Origin: Vicingaceae bacterium
Lineage (GTDB): Bacteria > Bacteroidota > Bacteroidia > Flavobacteriales_E > Vicingaceae
Assembly: GCA_019429185.1 (NCBI GenBank)
Contig: JAHYJH010000002.1
Location: 1-64,000 of the forward strand
Direction: 5' to 3'
DNA: 64,000 nt
Shown here one piece after another: positions 50,034 through 60,123 of the stretch; the first letter of the stretch is position 1; each line of letters begins with the position of its first letter. A model generated the notes under the pieces. That model was not told the origin of the DNA. It did no database searches and saw only the letters and a program-made list of their open reading frames with translations. Both the position numbers and the translations under genes were made by a program.

Positions 50034-51755
50034 TTACTTTCTATTTACCACACAATTTTCCATTACTAACATATCCATTTCTGTTCTTAAGTAGCAATCT
50101 AATGCTTCTTTTGGGGTATTTACAATCGGTTCATTTTCATTGAAAGAAGTATTTAATAAAATTGGTGTTCCTGTTTTTTGTCTGAATCTTTCAATTAAAT
50201 CGTAGTATCTATCGCCTTTTTCAACGGTTTGTAAACGTCCTGTACCATCAACGTGGGTAACTGCAGGAATTTCGGCATGTTTTTCTTTTTTAATAGGATA
50301 AACCTTTTCCATAAAAGGAACTTTGTCGGTTTTTTCAAAATATTCAGGAACATATTCCTCTAAAATTGAAGGAGCAAACGGACGAAAGCTTTCTCTACGT
50401 TTTATTTTAGCATTTAATAGTTCTTTAGCATCTGTTCTTCTTGGGTCAACAATAATAGAACGATGTCCTAATGCTCTGGGACCAAATTCTGCTCTTCCTT
50501 GAAACCAACCGATTACTCTTCCATCTACTAATGCATCCGAAACAATTTCCAATAATTCTTCATCAGTATATTTAGTGTATTCAATGTTTTCCGATTTTAG
50601 ACAAGCTTCTATTTCTTCATTAGTTGATTTTGCACCAGTATAAGCATTGTAAATAGCAGGCAGTCTGTCGTTTTCTAAGATGTGATTATATAACCACAAC
50701 GCAGAACCTAAAGCTGTTCCAGCATCATGTCCGGCAGATGGAATATAAATATGTTCAAAAGTAGTTTTCTCTAAAATTTTTCCGTTTGCTACTGAGTTTT
50801 GAGCTACTCCACCAGCAACACAAACATTTTTTAAACCTGTTCTTTTTTGTAAGTGGTTTAAAATGTGAAAAATTAGCTCCTCAGTTACTCGCTGAACAGA
50901 AGTAGCAATATCTTTATGTTTTTGAGTTAATTCTTCTCCATTTTTTCTGGTTGGACCAAGTAATTTTTCTAATTCCTCTGAGAAAATACTATCAATATGA
51001 GGATCGCCATTTTCCCAACTCATGGCGACACCTTCTTTGGTATGTTTAAAGTATTTGGTATTCAACTCAAATAATCCGTTGTCTTTGAAAAGGATAACCT
51101 TTTTCAACTCATCCACATAGTTCGGTTCACCGTAAGGAGCTAATCCCATTACTTTATATTCATCTCCATAATGCGGAAAACCCAAGTATTGCGTTAGTGC
51201 TGTATAGAAAATTCCTGCTGAATGTGGATAAATTACAGTATCTAACACCTCAATTTTGTTTCCTTTTCCAGTAGCTATCATGGTAGAGGTGAAATCACCA
51301 AAACCATCTATGGAAAGAATGGCTGCCTCATCAAAAGGGGAAGCAAAAAATGCACTAGCTAAGTGACTTCTATGATGCTCAATGTTTTTTACTTCGGCTT
51401 TTATTTGGTCTTCAGGAATATTAAAAACTTTGCTTAATTCAGCTTTAACACTACCTACTTTTTTGGTGTTTGCTAAGCGGTCTTTTAATGCTTTTACCGA
51501 AACTAAATTTTTGGCAGCATGCAAAATTTTCTTGTGAACATTCGCTGAAGGATCTCTTGATATCGTAATGTAATCTACCTGATTAATATCTATATTAGCT
51601 TCGCTCAAGCAAAACTTAATGGCTTCTGAAGGGAAACCAGCCCAGTGTTTAATTCTTCTGAAACGCTCTTCTTCAGAGGCAGCTATTATTTCACCATTTT
51701 TTAAAATACAGGCAGATGAATCGCCATGATATGCATTTATTCCTAATATGTACAT
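50034..51755 (-). CDS. Carbamoyltransferase, NodU/CmcH family
   Basis: MYILGINAYHGDSSACILKNGEIIAASEEERF, VCVAGGVAQNSVANGKI, GRAEFGPRALGHRSIIVDPR. Confidence 0.93.
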   Translation of the reverse strand: MYILGINAYHGDSSACILKNGEIIAASEEERFRRIKHWAGFPSEAIKFCLSEANIDINQVDYITISRDPSANVHKKILHAAKNLVSVKALKDRLANTKKVGSVKAELSKVFNIPEDQIKAEVKNIEHHRSHLASAFFASPFDEAAILSIDGFGDFTSTMIATGKGNKIEVLDTVIYPHSAGIFYTALTQYLGFPHYGDEYKVMGLAPYGEPNYVDELKKVILFKDNGLFELNTKYFKHTKEGVAMSWENGDPHIDSIFSEELEKLLGPTRKNGEELTQKHKDIATSVQRVTEELIFHILNHLQKRTGLKNVCVAGGVAQNSVANGKILEKTTFEHIYIPSAGHDAGTALGSALWLYNHILENDRLPAIYNAYTGAKSTNEEIEACLKSENIEYTKYTDEELLEIVSDALVDGRVIGWFQGRAEFGPRALGHRSIIVDPRRTDAKELLNAKIKRRESFRPFAPSILEEYVPEYFEKTDKVPFMEKVYPIKKEKHAEIPAVTHVDGTGRLQTVEKGDRYYDLIERFRQKTGTPILLNTSFNENEPIVNTPKEALDCYLRTEMDMLVMENCVVNRK

Positions 51756-51838
51756 TTTTTTATTATTTCCCGCAGATTAACGCAAATTTCAACTGCTTTT
51801 TATATTAACAATTTGAGTTGCTAAATTAGTAATTCTCT

Positions 51839-52972
51839 TTACAATTGAAAAAGTTGTTTGTATTGTTCGGTTAATGATTGATTATTAGTGATTTGTTGTG
51901 TGTAATGAAAGGTGTTTTTAGCCATTTCATTGAAAGTAGTTTCATTCATGCTAGCCAATTTATCTATTATTGTAGTAAATTCTTCAGGATGAGCTAAATT
52001 AATATCAAAACCAACATTTTTTGTTGCTAAATTTTGCCAAGGGGTTTTGTCGGAAATTATCGGCACACAAGCATTTGCCATGGCTTCAATAATAATATGT
52101 CCAAAGTTTTCGCCTGTTGACGGCAACAATAATGCATGGTATTGTTGTAAGGTAGCATCAATTTCTTTATGTGGCAAAGCACCGTTATAATTTACTTTTA
52201 CATTAACAGGTAGCTCACTAATGGCTTTTAAACATTCGTTCCAATATTCCTGATTATAAATGGGACCGTAAATATCAAAAACTAAGTTTTGTTTACAGTT
52301 TTTTAGCACATTAATAGCATATAAGGTATTTTTTTCGGGAGCTATTCGGGCAATTGAGATAAGTTTTAAAGTATTTTCAGGTTTAGTTTTTACAGTAAAT
52401 GTTCTCGATTTTTGCTCAGGAAGATTATTAGCAACAACAATTTTGGTTTTTTCTCCAAAAACAGCTTGTATAGCTGCTTTTTCATCATTAGAGGTAGCAT
52501 GAAAGGTAATATTGCTGAAAAGTCCTACCCATTTGATAAATTGAGTAAAAACTTTCTTTTTAGTCTTTTTTACCCCCAAAGAACCTTTTGAAAGCATACC
52601 TCTTACAGCCAAAATGGTTTTAATGTTTTTCTTTTTGGCATAAAAAATCGGAATTAGCGAAAAATAAGGAGAATAAAAACTGTTGCAATATACTATGTCG
52701 GGCTGAATTTCATCGATTAAAGTATGTATTGTAGTTCGTTTAGTTTTTTCTTTAGACAAATAAAAAACCTGAGCGTTATCTATACTATTCCATTGATTGG
52801 TATTGATGTTAGAGTAGGGGGTAGTTTCTAAATAATCGGTATCTCTGGTAATGATATAAAACTGAAAATGATTTTTCAACGCATCTACCATATTGCTTAC
52901 AGAACGAATAGGTCCGCCTGCTTTGTAGCCTGGTTTGTACCAATCTATAAATATGAGGATGGTAGGTTTCAT
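51839..52972 (-). CDS. Glycosyltransferase family 4-like protein
   Basis: DWYKPGYKAGGPIRSVSNMVDAL, LISIARIAPEKNTLYAINVL, LLPSTGENFGHIIIEAMANACVPI. Confidence 0.87.
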   Translation of the reverse strand: MKPTILIFIDWYKPGYKAGGPIRSVSNMVDALKNHFQFYIITRDTDYLETTPYSNINTNQWNSIDNAQVFYLSKEKTKRTTIHTLIDEIQPDIVYCNSFYSPYFSLIPIFYAKKKNIKTILAVRGMLSKGSLGVKKTKKKVFTQFIKWVGLFSNITFHATSNDEKAAIQAVFGEKTKIVVANNLPEQKSRTFTVKTKPENTLKLISIARIAPEKNTLYAINVLKNCKQNLVFDIYGPIYNQEYWNECLKAISELPVNVKVNYNGALPHKEIDATLQQYHALLLPSTGENFGHIIIEAMANACVPIISDKTPWQNLATKNVGFDINLAHPEEFTTIIDKLASMNETTFNEMAKNTFHYTQQITNNQSLTEQYKQLFQL

Positions 52973-53019
52973 TTTTTTAATTAACAACAGAGGTACGGAG
53001 TACACAGAGTGGATTTTTA

Positions 53020-54222
53020 CTATTTATTCGATAAAAAACTTCTCAAATCAATAATATTAATACCTTCATGTGTGTTTCCACTATATTTATCCATAGTAAT
53101 TACTGTTTTTGAGAAATTATCATCTATTTTTTTCAAATTTCCAAATTCTCTTTCCATTGTTTTTTCATTATTTATCGAAAGGGCAACTTGATAATACGCT
53201 TTTTCCCCATTTTTTTCGCAAACAAAATCAATTTCAGAAGCTCCTAAATTACCTACTTTAACGGAATATCCTTTAAAAATTAAATGGTTATAAACAATGT
53301 TTTCCATTATTTTACCTCTATCCTCAATTTTATATCCAATAAGCCCATGACGAATACCTAAGTTTTCAAAGTAGTATTTTTCACCAATTTCAAAAACACG
53401 TTTTCCAATTAAATCATAGCGTTTTACTTGATGTAGTATAAAGGCATTGGTTAAATAGTGTGTATAAATTTGAACTTGGTTGGAAGCCATATTGATGTGT
53501 TGCGACTTTAAGAAATCACTTATTTTTTTTGCTGAAAAAATACTGCCCGTATGTTCGGCTAAAAAGAAAACTAAGCGTTCTAAAAAAGGTACATTTCTTA
53601 CTGAATAGCGGTTGATAATGTCACGATAAACAATGGTATTGTAGATATTTTTTAAATACTCAAAAATGATAGTATCTTCTAATGGTAAATGTTTTAAATA
53701 AGGCAAACCGCCATATTTTAAGTAGTTATCAAGAGCTTCATTTGAGTCGGGAAGTTGATGGAAATCTAAAAATTCGATGTAGCTCAAACTGTAAACAGTT
53801 ATTTCAATATACCTTCCACTTAAATATCCTGCTATGTCTCCCGACAAAAGATTGGCATTACTCCCTGTACAATAAATATCTAAATCTTTATACAGAAGCA
53901 ACGATCGAAGTGCATCTTCAAAATTGATGATGTCTTGAATTTCGTCAATGAAAACAGCTGTTTTTTTAGATTTACTTTTTTTAACGTAATCATGTAAATC
54001 TTGAGCATTTTTGATGAACGAAAAATCTAAATCCTCTTTATTGATGTATAAAATGGTAGTTTTTTTATCATTTTTTTTGATAAAATCAATGATTTGAAAA
54101 AGTAGGTAACTTTTACCAACTCTTCGTTGACCAGTAAATACTTTAATGATATTTTTTCCAATAAAAGGTTTTACTTTTTCTAGGTAATGAGGTCTTGTAT
54201 GTAAATCGGATGGTATTTCCAA
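53020..54222 (-). CDS. AAA ATPase with DUF4143-like C-terminal domain
   Basis: KVFTGQRRVGKSYLLFQII Walker A, TAVFIDEIQDI, KNIYNTIVYRDIINRYSVR, GASEIDFVCEKNGEKAYYQV. Confidence 0.88.
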   Translation of the reverse strand: MEIPSDLHTRPHYLEKVKPFIGKNIIKVFTGQRRVGKSYLLFQIIDFIKKNDKKTTILYINKEDLDFSFIKNAQDLHDYVKKSKSKKTAVFIDEIQDIINFEDALRSLLLYKDLDIYCTGSNANLLSGDIAGYLSGRYIEITVYSLSYIEFLDFHQLPDSNEALDNYLKYGGLPYLKHLPLEDTIIFEYLKNIYNTIVYRDIINRYSVRNVPFLERLVFFLAEHTGSIFSAKKISDFLKSQHINMASNQVQIYTHYLTNAFILHQVKRYDLIGKRVFEIGEKYYFENLGIRHGLIGYKIEDRGKIMENIVYNHLIFKGYSVKVGNLGASEIDFVCEKNGEKAYYQVALSINNEKTMEREFGNLKKIDDNFSKTVITMDKYSGNTHEGINIIDLRSFLSNK

Positions 54223-54282
54223 AACTAAAATGATTTAGGTATGCATAAAACTATTTGCAAATATATAAAATATTTTATATAT

Positions 54283-54360
54283 AACTAAAACTTTATCCAA
54301 AAAATAGAAAAGTTTTAGTTACGTTTTAAACTTTTTGTAGAAAAACGAAAAGCTTTAGTT
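54283..54360. repeat. Three AAAGTTTTAGTT-type repeats upstream of the DUF4143 ATPase
   Basis: aactaaaacttt 54283-54294, aaagttttagtt 54309-54320 (perfect inverted copy), aaagctttagtt 54349-54360. Confidence 0.75.
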
Positions 54361-54388
54361 ATGAGTTGTGGTTTTTTAGTTGAGGTAA

Positions 54389-55372
54389 TTAAAAAGTTTT
54401 GGTTAATATCGAATCATATAGTTGCTGATATTGATTAGCAATAATTTCGGGTTGAAATCGCTTCACATTTTCTAAGCCTTTTGCAATTAAATCGTTTCTT
54501 AAATTGCTGTTGTTAATCAATTGGTTAATACCATTTTTAATGTCATTCTCATCTAAAGGGTTTACTAATAATGCACCATCATTTGCAATTTCAGGCATAG
54601 AAGCAATATTAGAAGTAATAATAGCTCTGCCACATGCCTGAGCCTCTATAATAGGTAAGCCAAAACCTTCATAAGTAGAAACAAACGCCAATATATCACA
54701 ATTGATGTATTCTTGAATCATTTGTTCATTACTTAAGTTGACTTTAGAACTATAATTAATACTATTTTCTTCAAGTAATTTTATGTTGTTATTATCTAAT
54801 TTTCCGATAATGATAAGTTTGCATTTAATATCTTTTATTGCAATTACTAGTCTATTTAGGTTTTTATTTGTTTTTGTGCCTACATGAAGTATTGTAGGAC
54901 ATTCTTCATTAAAATCTTTTGGTGTATAAGTAATTGGTAGCGTAATTGGATTATGTATTACTTGAATAGGGGTTTTATAATGATTTAGATTTAACAATTC
55001 ATTTTTAGAAAATGATGAAATGGTGCTAACATAAGCAGCTCGGTTTATAGGCCAATCAAACCACAACTTTTTTAAAAGAAATCTTTTTAATCCAGTGTTT
55101 CTTTTAAGTACCTCTATATCGTGTATGGTAAGTATGATTTTTTTGCGGGATAAACCTAAAATTAAATAATGGTCGTGACCTGTTATGTGTATTAAGTTGG
55201 AATTTAATTTTTTTACAAAACCAATGTTTCGCCATCTTTTTAAAAAGCCCGCACTTATATAAGGTAATTCTACTTTTTCTACTTTTAAGTAAGGGATTAA
55301 GGCATTAAAAACATTTTCTATACTGTGAAAAGCGGTGTTAGATTTACGATATATGAGATGAATTAATGGCAT
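54389..55372 (-). CDS. Glycosyltransferase (GT4-like)
   Basis: ILHVGTKTNKNLNRLVIAI, FVSTYEGFGLPIIEAQACGRAIITS. Confidence 0.85.
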   Translation of the reverse strand: MPLIHLIYRKSNTAFHSIENVFNALIPYLKVEKVELPYISAGFLKRWRNIGFVKKLNSNLIHITGHDHYLILGLSRKKIILTIHDIEVLKRNTGLKRFLLKKLWFDWPINRAAYVSTISSFSKNELLNLNHYKTPIQVIHNPITLPITYTPKDFNEECPTILHVGTKTNKNLNRLVIAIKDIKCKLIIIGKLDNNNIKLLEENSINYSSKVNLSNEQMIQEYINCDILAFVSTYEGFGLPIIEAQACGRAIITSNIASMPEIANDGALLVNPLDENDIKNGINQLINNSNLRNDLIAKGLENVKRFQPEIIANQYQQLYDSILTKTF

Positions 55373-55378
55373 AATTGA

Positions 55379-56542
55379 TTAAGAAAATATAGCTTTTTTG
55401 AACCCTTTTAAAGCTTCGTTATAAGAATATTGTTGAATTATTTCAAAAGAATTTTTACCCATTTCTTTCAGTTTTTCATTGGGAACTTCAGAAAAGAAAG
55501 TTAGTTTATTATTTAATTCTTTTAGGTTGCCACATGAGTAGGTAAAACCATTTTTTCCTTCATGAACGAGATCTGCAGTACTGCCAACTTCATCTGATAT
55601 TAAAACAGGAAGAGAATGAACCATAGCTTCATTTACAACGAGTCCCCACGTTTCGCCATAACCAGAAGGAAGTATGAAAAAGTCTGCAGAAATATAGTAC
55701 TTGTATAGTTCTGTTTGATTAGCAAAACCAGCAAAATGAACATTTTCCAGATTATATTTTTTTACAAATTGTTTCATTTTGGTTTCTAGCTCACCTGTTC
55801 CTACAAAAACAAAGGAAATATTTTGTTGAGGATTTAAAATATATGCTTCAAGTATGTCTAATGGTCGTTTTTTAGTAATGAATTTTCCACAAAATAAAGC
55901 AATTCTATTTTTAGAAGGAATTTGGTATTTTATTCTAATATCATCTGTTACCCTATTAAATTGTTTGGCGACTTCAATAAACATTTCATTATCAACACAA
56001 TATGGAGTATAGAAAAGTTGATGTTCTTTTACCTCCATAGATTTATAAAATGCTTTGTTTTCTTTACCAATATATACAAAAGACGAACAGAGCTTGATTA
56101 TTGTTTTTTTTATGAAGGTATTTAATTTCCCTTTATTTTTTTCTTGTTTTAAGGGACTTTCAGCACGCATAATTACCTTAATTCTTAAGATAGTAGCTAG
56201 TATTAATAAGAGTATATTTGAAAAATAACCCCAACCGTGCATGATGATAACATCTGGCTTATTTTTAATTAAATAATTAAAGATTCCCCAATTGATAAGT
56301 CCCCAAAACTTTCCTGAAACAGCTGGGTTTTTAGCATAATTCTTTAGAAAAATATAATTATAACCATTTAATAATGGGATATCCCATGTAACATTTATGC
56401 CAAATTGTCTATCTAATCCTCCTATGGTATGGTCAGTAAAATAAATTACTTGTAATCCTATATTTTCAAGGGTATTTAACTTTTGAAGTAAAGGAGTTTG
56501 GTATTGAATAGGATGAGAAAGAAAATAGGCTACTTTTTTCAT
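55379..56542 (-). CDS. Glycosyltransferase (GT4-like)
   Basis: LFCGKFITKKRPLDILEAY, FFILPSGYGETWGLVVNEAMVHSLPVL. Confidence 0.87.
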   Translation of the reverse strand: MKKVAYFLSHPIQYQTPLLQKLNTLENIGLQVIYFTDHTIGGLDRQFGINVTWDIPLLNGYNYIFLKNYAKNPAVSGKFWGLINWGIFNYLIKNKPDVIIMHGWGYFSNILLLILATILRIKVIMRAESPLKQEKNKGKLNTFIKKTIIKLCSSFVYIGKENKAFYKSMEVKEHQLFYTPYCVDNEMFIEVAKQFNRVTDDIRIKYQIPSKNRIALFCGKFITKKRPLDILEAYILNPQQNISFVFVGTGELETKMKQFVKKYNLENVHFAGFANQTELYKYYISADFFILPSGYGETWGLVVNEAMVHSLPVLISDEVGSTADLVHEGKNGFTYSCGNLKELNNKLTFFSEVPNEKLKEMGKNSFEIIQQYSYNEALKGFKKAIFS

Positions 56543-56572
56543 TGTGTAAATTTAACACTACAAGATGATTTA

Positions 56573-57472
56573 TTAAATTGTTTTATTCAATATTTGAAAA
56601 GGTGGAGCAGCTTTAAGTTTTTCTTTAACAACACTAAGTTTAGAATTTCTGATGTATAAGGTATTGGCTTTATCATGAAACTTGGTTAATACTTTTAATT
56701 CTCTGGTAAAAGGGTTGTAATCATATTTTTCAAAACCATAAGTAAGCAATTGCTTATCTACCATTTCGTCATTTAACCCATATTTATCACCACTTCCGTT
56801 AAGTTCCACAATTAAAGCCATTACGTTTTCATTGTTCAATGTGTTTGTTCCACCTGAAAGAACATGATATTCAAAACCTTCTACATCGAGCTTTATTAGA
56901 GTTGATGACAAGTCTGTGTTAGCAAGCAAGTTATCTAAGGTATCTACATTCACACTAATTGTGTTTTCAGATTTAATAGCTGTAACGTGGTTGATGGTAT
57001 CTTTATCTTTAGTAAAATGAAGTTCTCCTTTTTTATCAGACAACCCTATATTGTAAGCGGTTACTAAGTTTTCTAATTGGTTAAGTTGTATGTTGGTGGT
57101 TAAATACTGAAAAGTTTGAGGTATAGGTTCAATGGCAATGGTTTTACTTTTTTGAACTCCTGCGGATAAAAGTGAATAAACACCAACATTTGCACCTATA
57201 TCTATAAGATTACTTTTTGCATCTAAAAAATGAAGTAAAAACGACATATCATTAAATTCAGGTAATCCTACATAAATACAACCTGTAGCACCGTGCATTT
57301 CTTTTTGCATGGAAAGTTTTATATCGCCCATCCATTTTACCTGTTGACTATTTTTACTCAAACGAGAAGTTATTTGCCAATTAAAAAACCTTAGCAAAGC
57401 AGAAAACTTACTATCTTTAGTAAGCGGATGAGTATAAATATACCTTATTGGAACAGCAATTTTTTTAAACAT
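56573..57472 (-). CDS. FkbM family methyltransferase
   Basis: NLIDIGANVGVYSLLSAG, TLIKLDVEGFEYHVLSGG. Confidence 0.88.
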   Translation of the reverse strand: MFKKIAVPIRYIYTHPLTKDSKFSALLRFFNWQITSRLSKNSQQVKWMGDIKLSMQKEMHGATGCIYVGLPEFNDMSFLLHFLDAKSNLIDIGANVGVYSLLSAGVQKSKTIAIEPIPQTFQYLTTNIQLNQLENLVTAYNIGLSDKKGELHFTKDKDTINHVTAIKSENTISVNVDTLDNLLANTDLSSTLIKLDVEGFEYHVLSGGTNTLNNENVMALIVELNGSGDKYGLNDEMVDKQLLTYGFEKYDYNPFTRELKVLTKFHDKANTLYIRNSKLSVVKEKLKAAPPFQILNKTI

Positions 57473-57543
57473 GGGTAAAAGTTAAGAAAAACGCAAATTA
57501 ACACTTATTACACTAATAAATAGTAATCAAGTGTAAAAAATAA

Positions 57544-58950
57544 TTACTCCAATTCATCTTTTTGGTTGCTAGAGCTGAATAGTTGAATACCAAGTAAAGA
57601 TAATCCAACATTTAGTATCATAAAGAAAACAATGGACTTTATAAGGTGATTGAAAATTTTAATGAAATCAGTTTCGGCTTTTACCACTTGAAAGAAAAAA
57701 AGAATTAACCAAATTATCATTAAATAAGAATTCTTACCTAATACTTTAATGATAAATGTAATGGATAAAGAAATTAATAAACCGTAAAGAAACATGGCTA
57801 TCCAGCCGCCAACAATACCATAATTAGCATAAAACTCAGCGATAAGCGATAAGCCCATAGAGGCATTCTTTGATAAACCTAACCCAGTAATCTCTTTAAA
57901 ATTGATAAGTGCCTGATCTGCTCCAGCTTTGTCAGGAGCTAAAAACCGAGGCAATAAACTGGCTTCTATTGCTTCATTAATGGTTCTACCTGCTAGAAAT
58001 GGTTTTTTAGCGGGTACATTATATAACACCCGACTAATTATCCAACCCTGGTTTAATCTGTTATTAGCATCTGATTCTTTTTCTTCTTCTTTTTTTTGTT
58101 GAAACGCACCTAGAGGCTGAGCTTCTGTTTCTTTCTCCACTAAAAATTCTCTTTCTATTAAATCATAAAAAACTTCTACAGGATTTACTTTTTTTCCACT
58201 ATAAATAATTTCTCTAAATTCTTTTTTCACTACTTGCAACATGTAAATAAAAAAAGTACCGAAGAAAATAACTGCCAACTTTGTGGTAAATGAGGTGTTT
58301 TTAGGGGTAACTAAAAAAATAAAAAAAGAAGCGATGATTAACATGTTATGAAACATTCCACTTCCTAAAGAAGTGATGAAGGTAATTCCGAGTGTAATGA
58401 AAAATAAATACCACTTGTATTTGGGTAATATAAAAAACAAATAACCTATACCAACATACAATAACAAAGACGCTAAATATAAAACAAAAGCTAACCCTCC
58501 AATACTGATGAATTTATTAGAAACACTTGCTAATAAGCCAATAATAACTAATGTGTAGGCAATAGATAAATGAGATTTTTTTGATGTTGTTGAAAATGAA
58601 TTTTTAATGTTATCAATAGACAAGTGATTACGAATAATAAACAAACCGAGTGTCATCGCTATTACACCAGGAACAACGTAGCTCATATATACATCTTCTT
58701 CCACATACATATAATATTTGTGGTGAGCTTTTCCAAACGAATAAGAAATTTTTGCACCAACTATCCATTGTATGGAGGCAATTAAAACAATAAACTCTTT
58801 TAATGGAAATGTTTTTCCTAGTTTAGATACAAAATCAATAAAAATATACAAGCTAAACGCAAGTCCTAAGGAGGAATAGAAGATATAGTCTTTAATAAGA
58901 AAACAGAAGAAAAAGTAAAAAATAGATAGTATTAATGAAAAAAAGTTCAT
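57544..58950 (-). CDS. Putative O-antigen/oligosaccharide polymerase (Wzy-like membrane protein)
   Basis: Many TM segments with a large soluble loop, located among glycosyltransferases. Confidence 0.65.
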   Translation of the reverse strand: MNFFSLILSIFYFFFCFLIKDYIFYSSLGLAFSLYIFIDFVSKLGKTFPLKEFIVLIASIQWIVGAKISYSFGKAHHKYYMYVEEDVYMSYVVPGVIAMTLGLFIIRNHLSIDNIKNSFSTTSKKSHLSIAYTLVIIGLLASVSNKFISIGGLAFVLYLASLLLYVGIGYLFFILPKYKWYLFFITLGITFITSLGSGMFHNMLIIASFFIFLVTPKNTSFTTKLAVIFFGTFFIYMLQVVKKEFREIIYSGKKVNPVEVFYDLIEREFLVEKETEAQPLGAFQQKKEEEKESDANNRLNQGWIISRVLYNVPAKKPFLAGRTINEAIEASLLPRFLAPDKAGADQALINFKEITGLGLSKNASMGLSLIAEFYANYGIVGGWIAMFLYGLLISLSITFIIKVLGKNSYLMIIWLILFFFQVVKAETDFIKIFNHLIKSIVFFMILNVGLSLLGIQLFSSSNQKDELE

Positions 58951-60122
58951 TTTAATTTTTTAGGTTCTTTTATATCTTTTATAATTTCTGTAAGTGCATT
59001 ATTAAATTTTATTTCAAATTGATAATTATCTTCAAATTCATTAATTGCTTTTTCGCTTAAATCAGAAATATTCTCGTTAATATTTTCAATTGATTTAATG
59101 ATAGATTGCGGGCTTAAATCACAAAAGAAGGTAGCTTTTGAAATTGATAAGTGTTTTTTGTGATGTTCATTGTCCAAAACAATAATTGGTAATCCATTTG
59201 CCAAGAATTCATATATTTTATTTGATGAACTTCCAGCTGTTGAAACAGACATGTCAAGTGGTTTGTACATTGCCCAACCTATATGATAATTTTTTAAGAA
59301 ATTAGACATCTCAACATAAGGAAGTCTTTCCACAAAAAATAATTGCTTTTTCACTCCTTTAGATATAGCATAGTTTAATAATTCTTGTTTATATTTTGTA
59401 TTGGTTTGACCAACAATAGTTAATGTAATCTTTTTGTTATTTATTGGATGAGGCATTACATCAATTAGTTCTTCAAATCCGTTTTTTATGGAAGGACTTC
59501 CTGGATAAACAATCTTAATACAAGGCTCGGAATCCCAATTTTTAAAATTCTTTTTTAGAGGTTGAATTATTTTTTTAGAGGGATAATTAGGGATGTAATA
59601 GATTTGTCCTTTAAAATTGGATAATGGAAACATCACTTTTCTTTCTAAAGCAGGTAAAGAAAAATAATTATTTTTATTAAAATATTTGTTTCTAGTAGAT
59701 GCTCCCAACCAGTTAATTCCATATTTTTTAAAGGCATTTAATGGGTAAACATCGTGGTTATGATACCATAATTTATAATTCTTTTTTAAGAAAATTGTAG
59801 CCAATAAATATAAAAAAAATGGAACGTCATCATAAATTACCACCAAATCAATAGCCTCTTTTTTAAGAATAGAACGAATCTTCTTTACATAAGTGTAATA
59901 AGTTTTAAATTTTTCAAGTTTAGAACGGTTAACAAATTTAAATCGGTCATGTTCTCCTTTAATTAGTTTTAAATCTACATTCTGGGCATACTTCCATTTT
60001 GTAGGAAGTGTGTCAGTAGAAAGAATAATTAGTTTTGTTGCTTTTTCAGCAATACAATTTATAGCGTTCAGAGTGGGTGGGTAACCTTCCGGATGAGTGA
60101 AATGTAAAACTAATACGTTCAT
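58947..60122 (-). CDS. Glycosyltransferase
   Basis: IKIVYPGSPSIKNGFEELIDVMP, SSSNKIYEFLANGLPIIVLDN. Confidence 0.78.
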   Translation of the reverse strand: MNVLVLHFTHPEGYPPTLNAINCIAEKATKLIILSTDTLPTKWKYAQNVDLKLIKGEHDRFKFVNRSKLEKFKTYYTYVKKIRSILKKEAIDLVVIYDDVPFFLYLLATIFLKKNYKLWYHNHDVYPLNAFKKYGINWLGASTRNKYFNKNNYFSLPALERKVMFPLSNFKGQIYYIPNYPSKKIIQPLKKNFKNWDSEPCIKIVYPGSPSIKNGFEELIDVMPHPINNKKITLTIVGQTNTKYKQELLNYAISKGVKKQLFFVERLPYVEMSNFLKNYHIGWAMYKPLDMSVSTAGSSSNKIYEFLANGLPIIVLDNEHHKKHLSISKATFFCDLSPQSIIKSIENINENISDLSEKAINEFEDNYQFEIKFNNALTEIIKDIKEPKKLK

Positions 60123-60123
60123 G

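Noticed and set aside
53009-53191. Plus-strand ORF of 60 aa
   Set aside because: Antisense to the 3' end of the DUF4143-type ATPase; no ribosome-binding or motif support.
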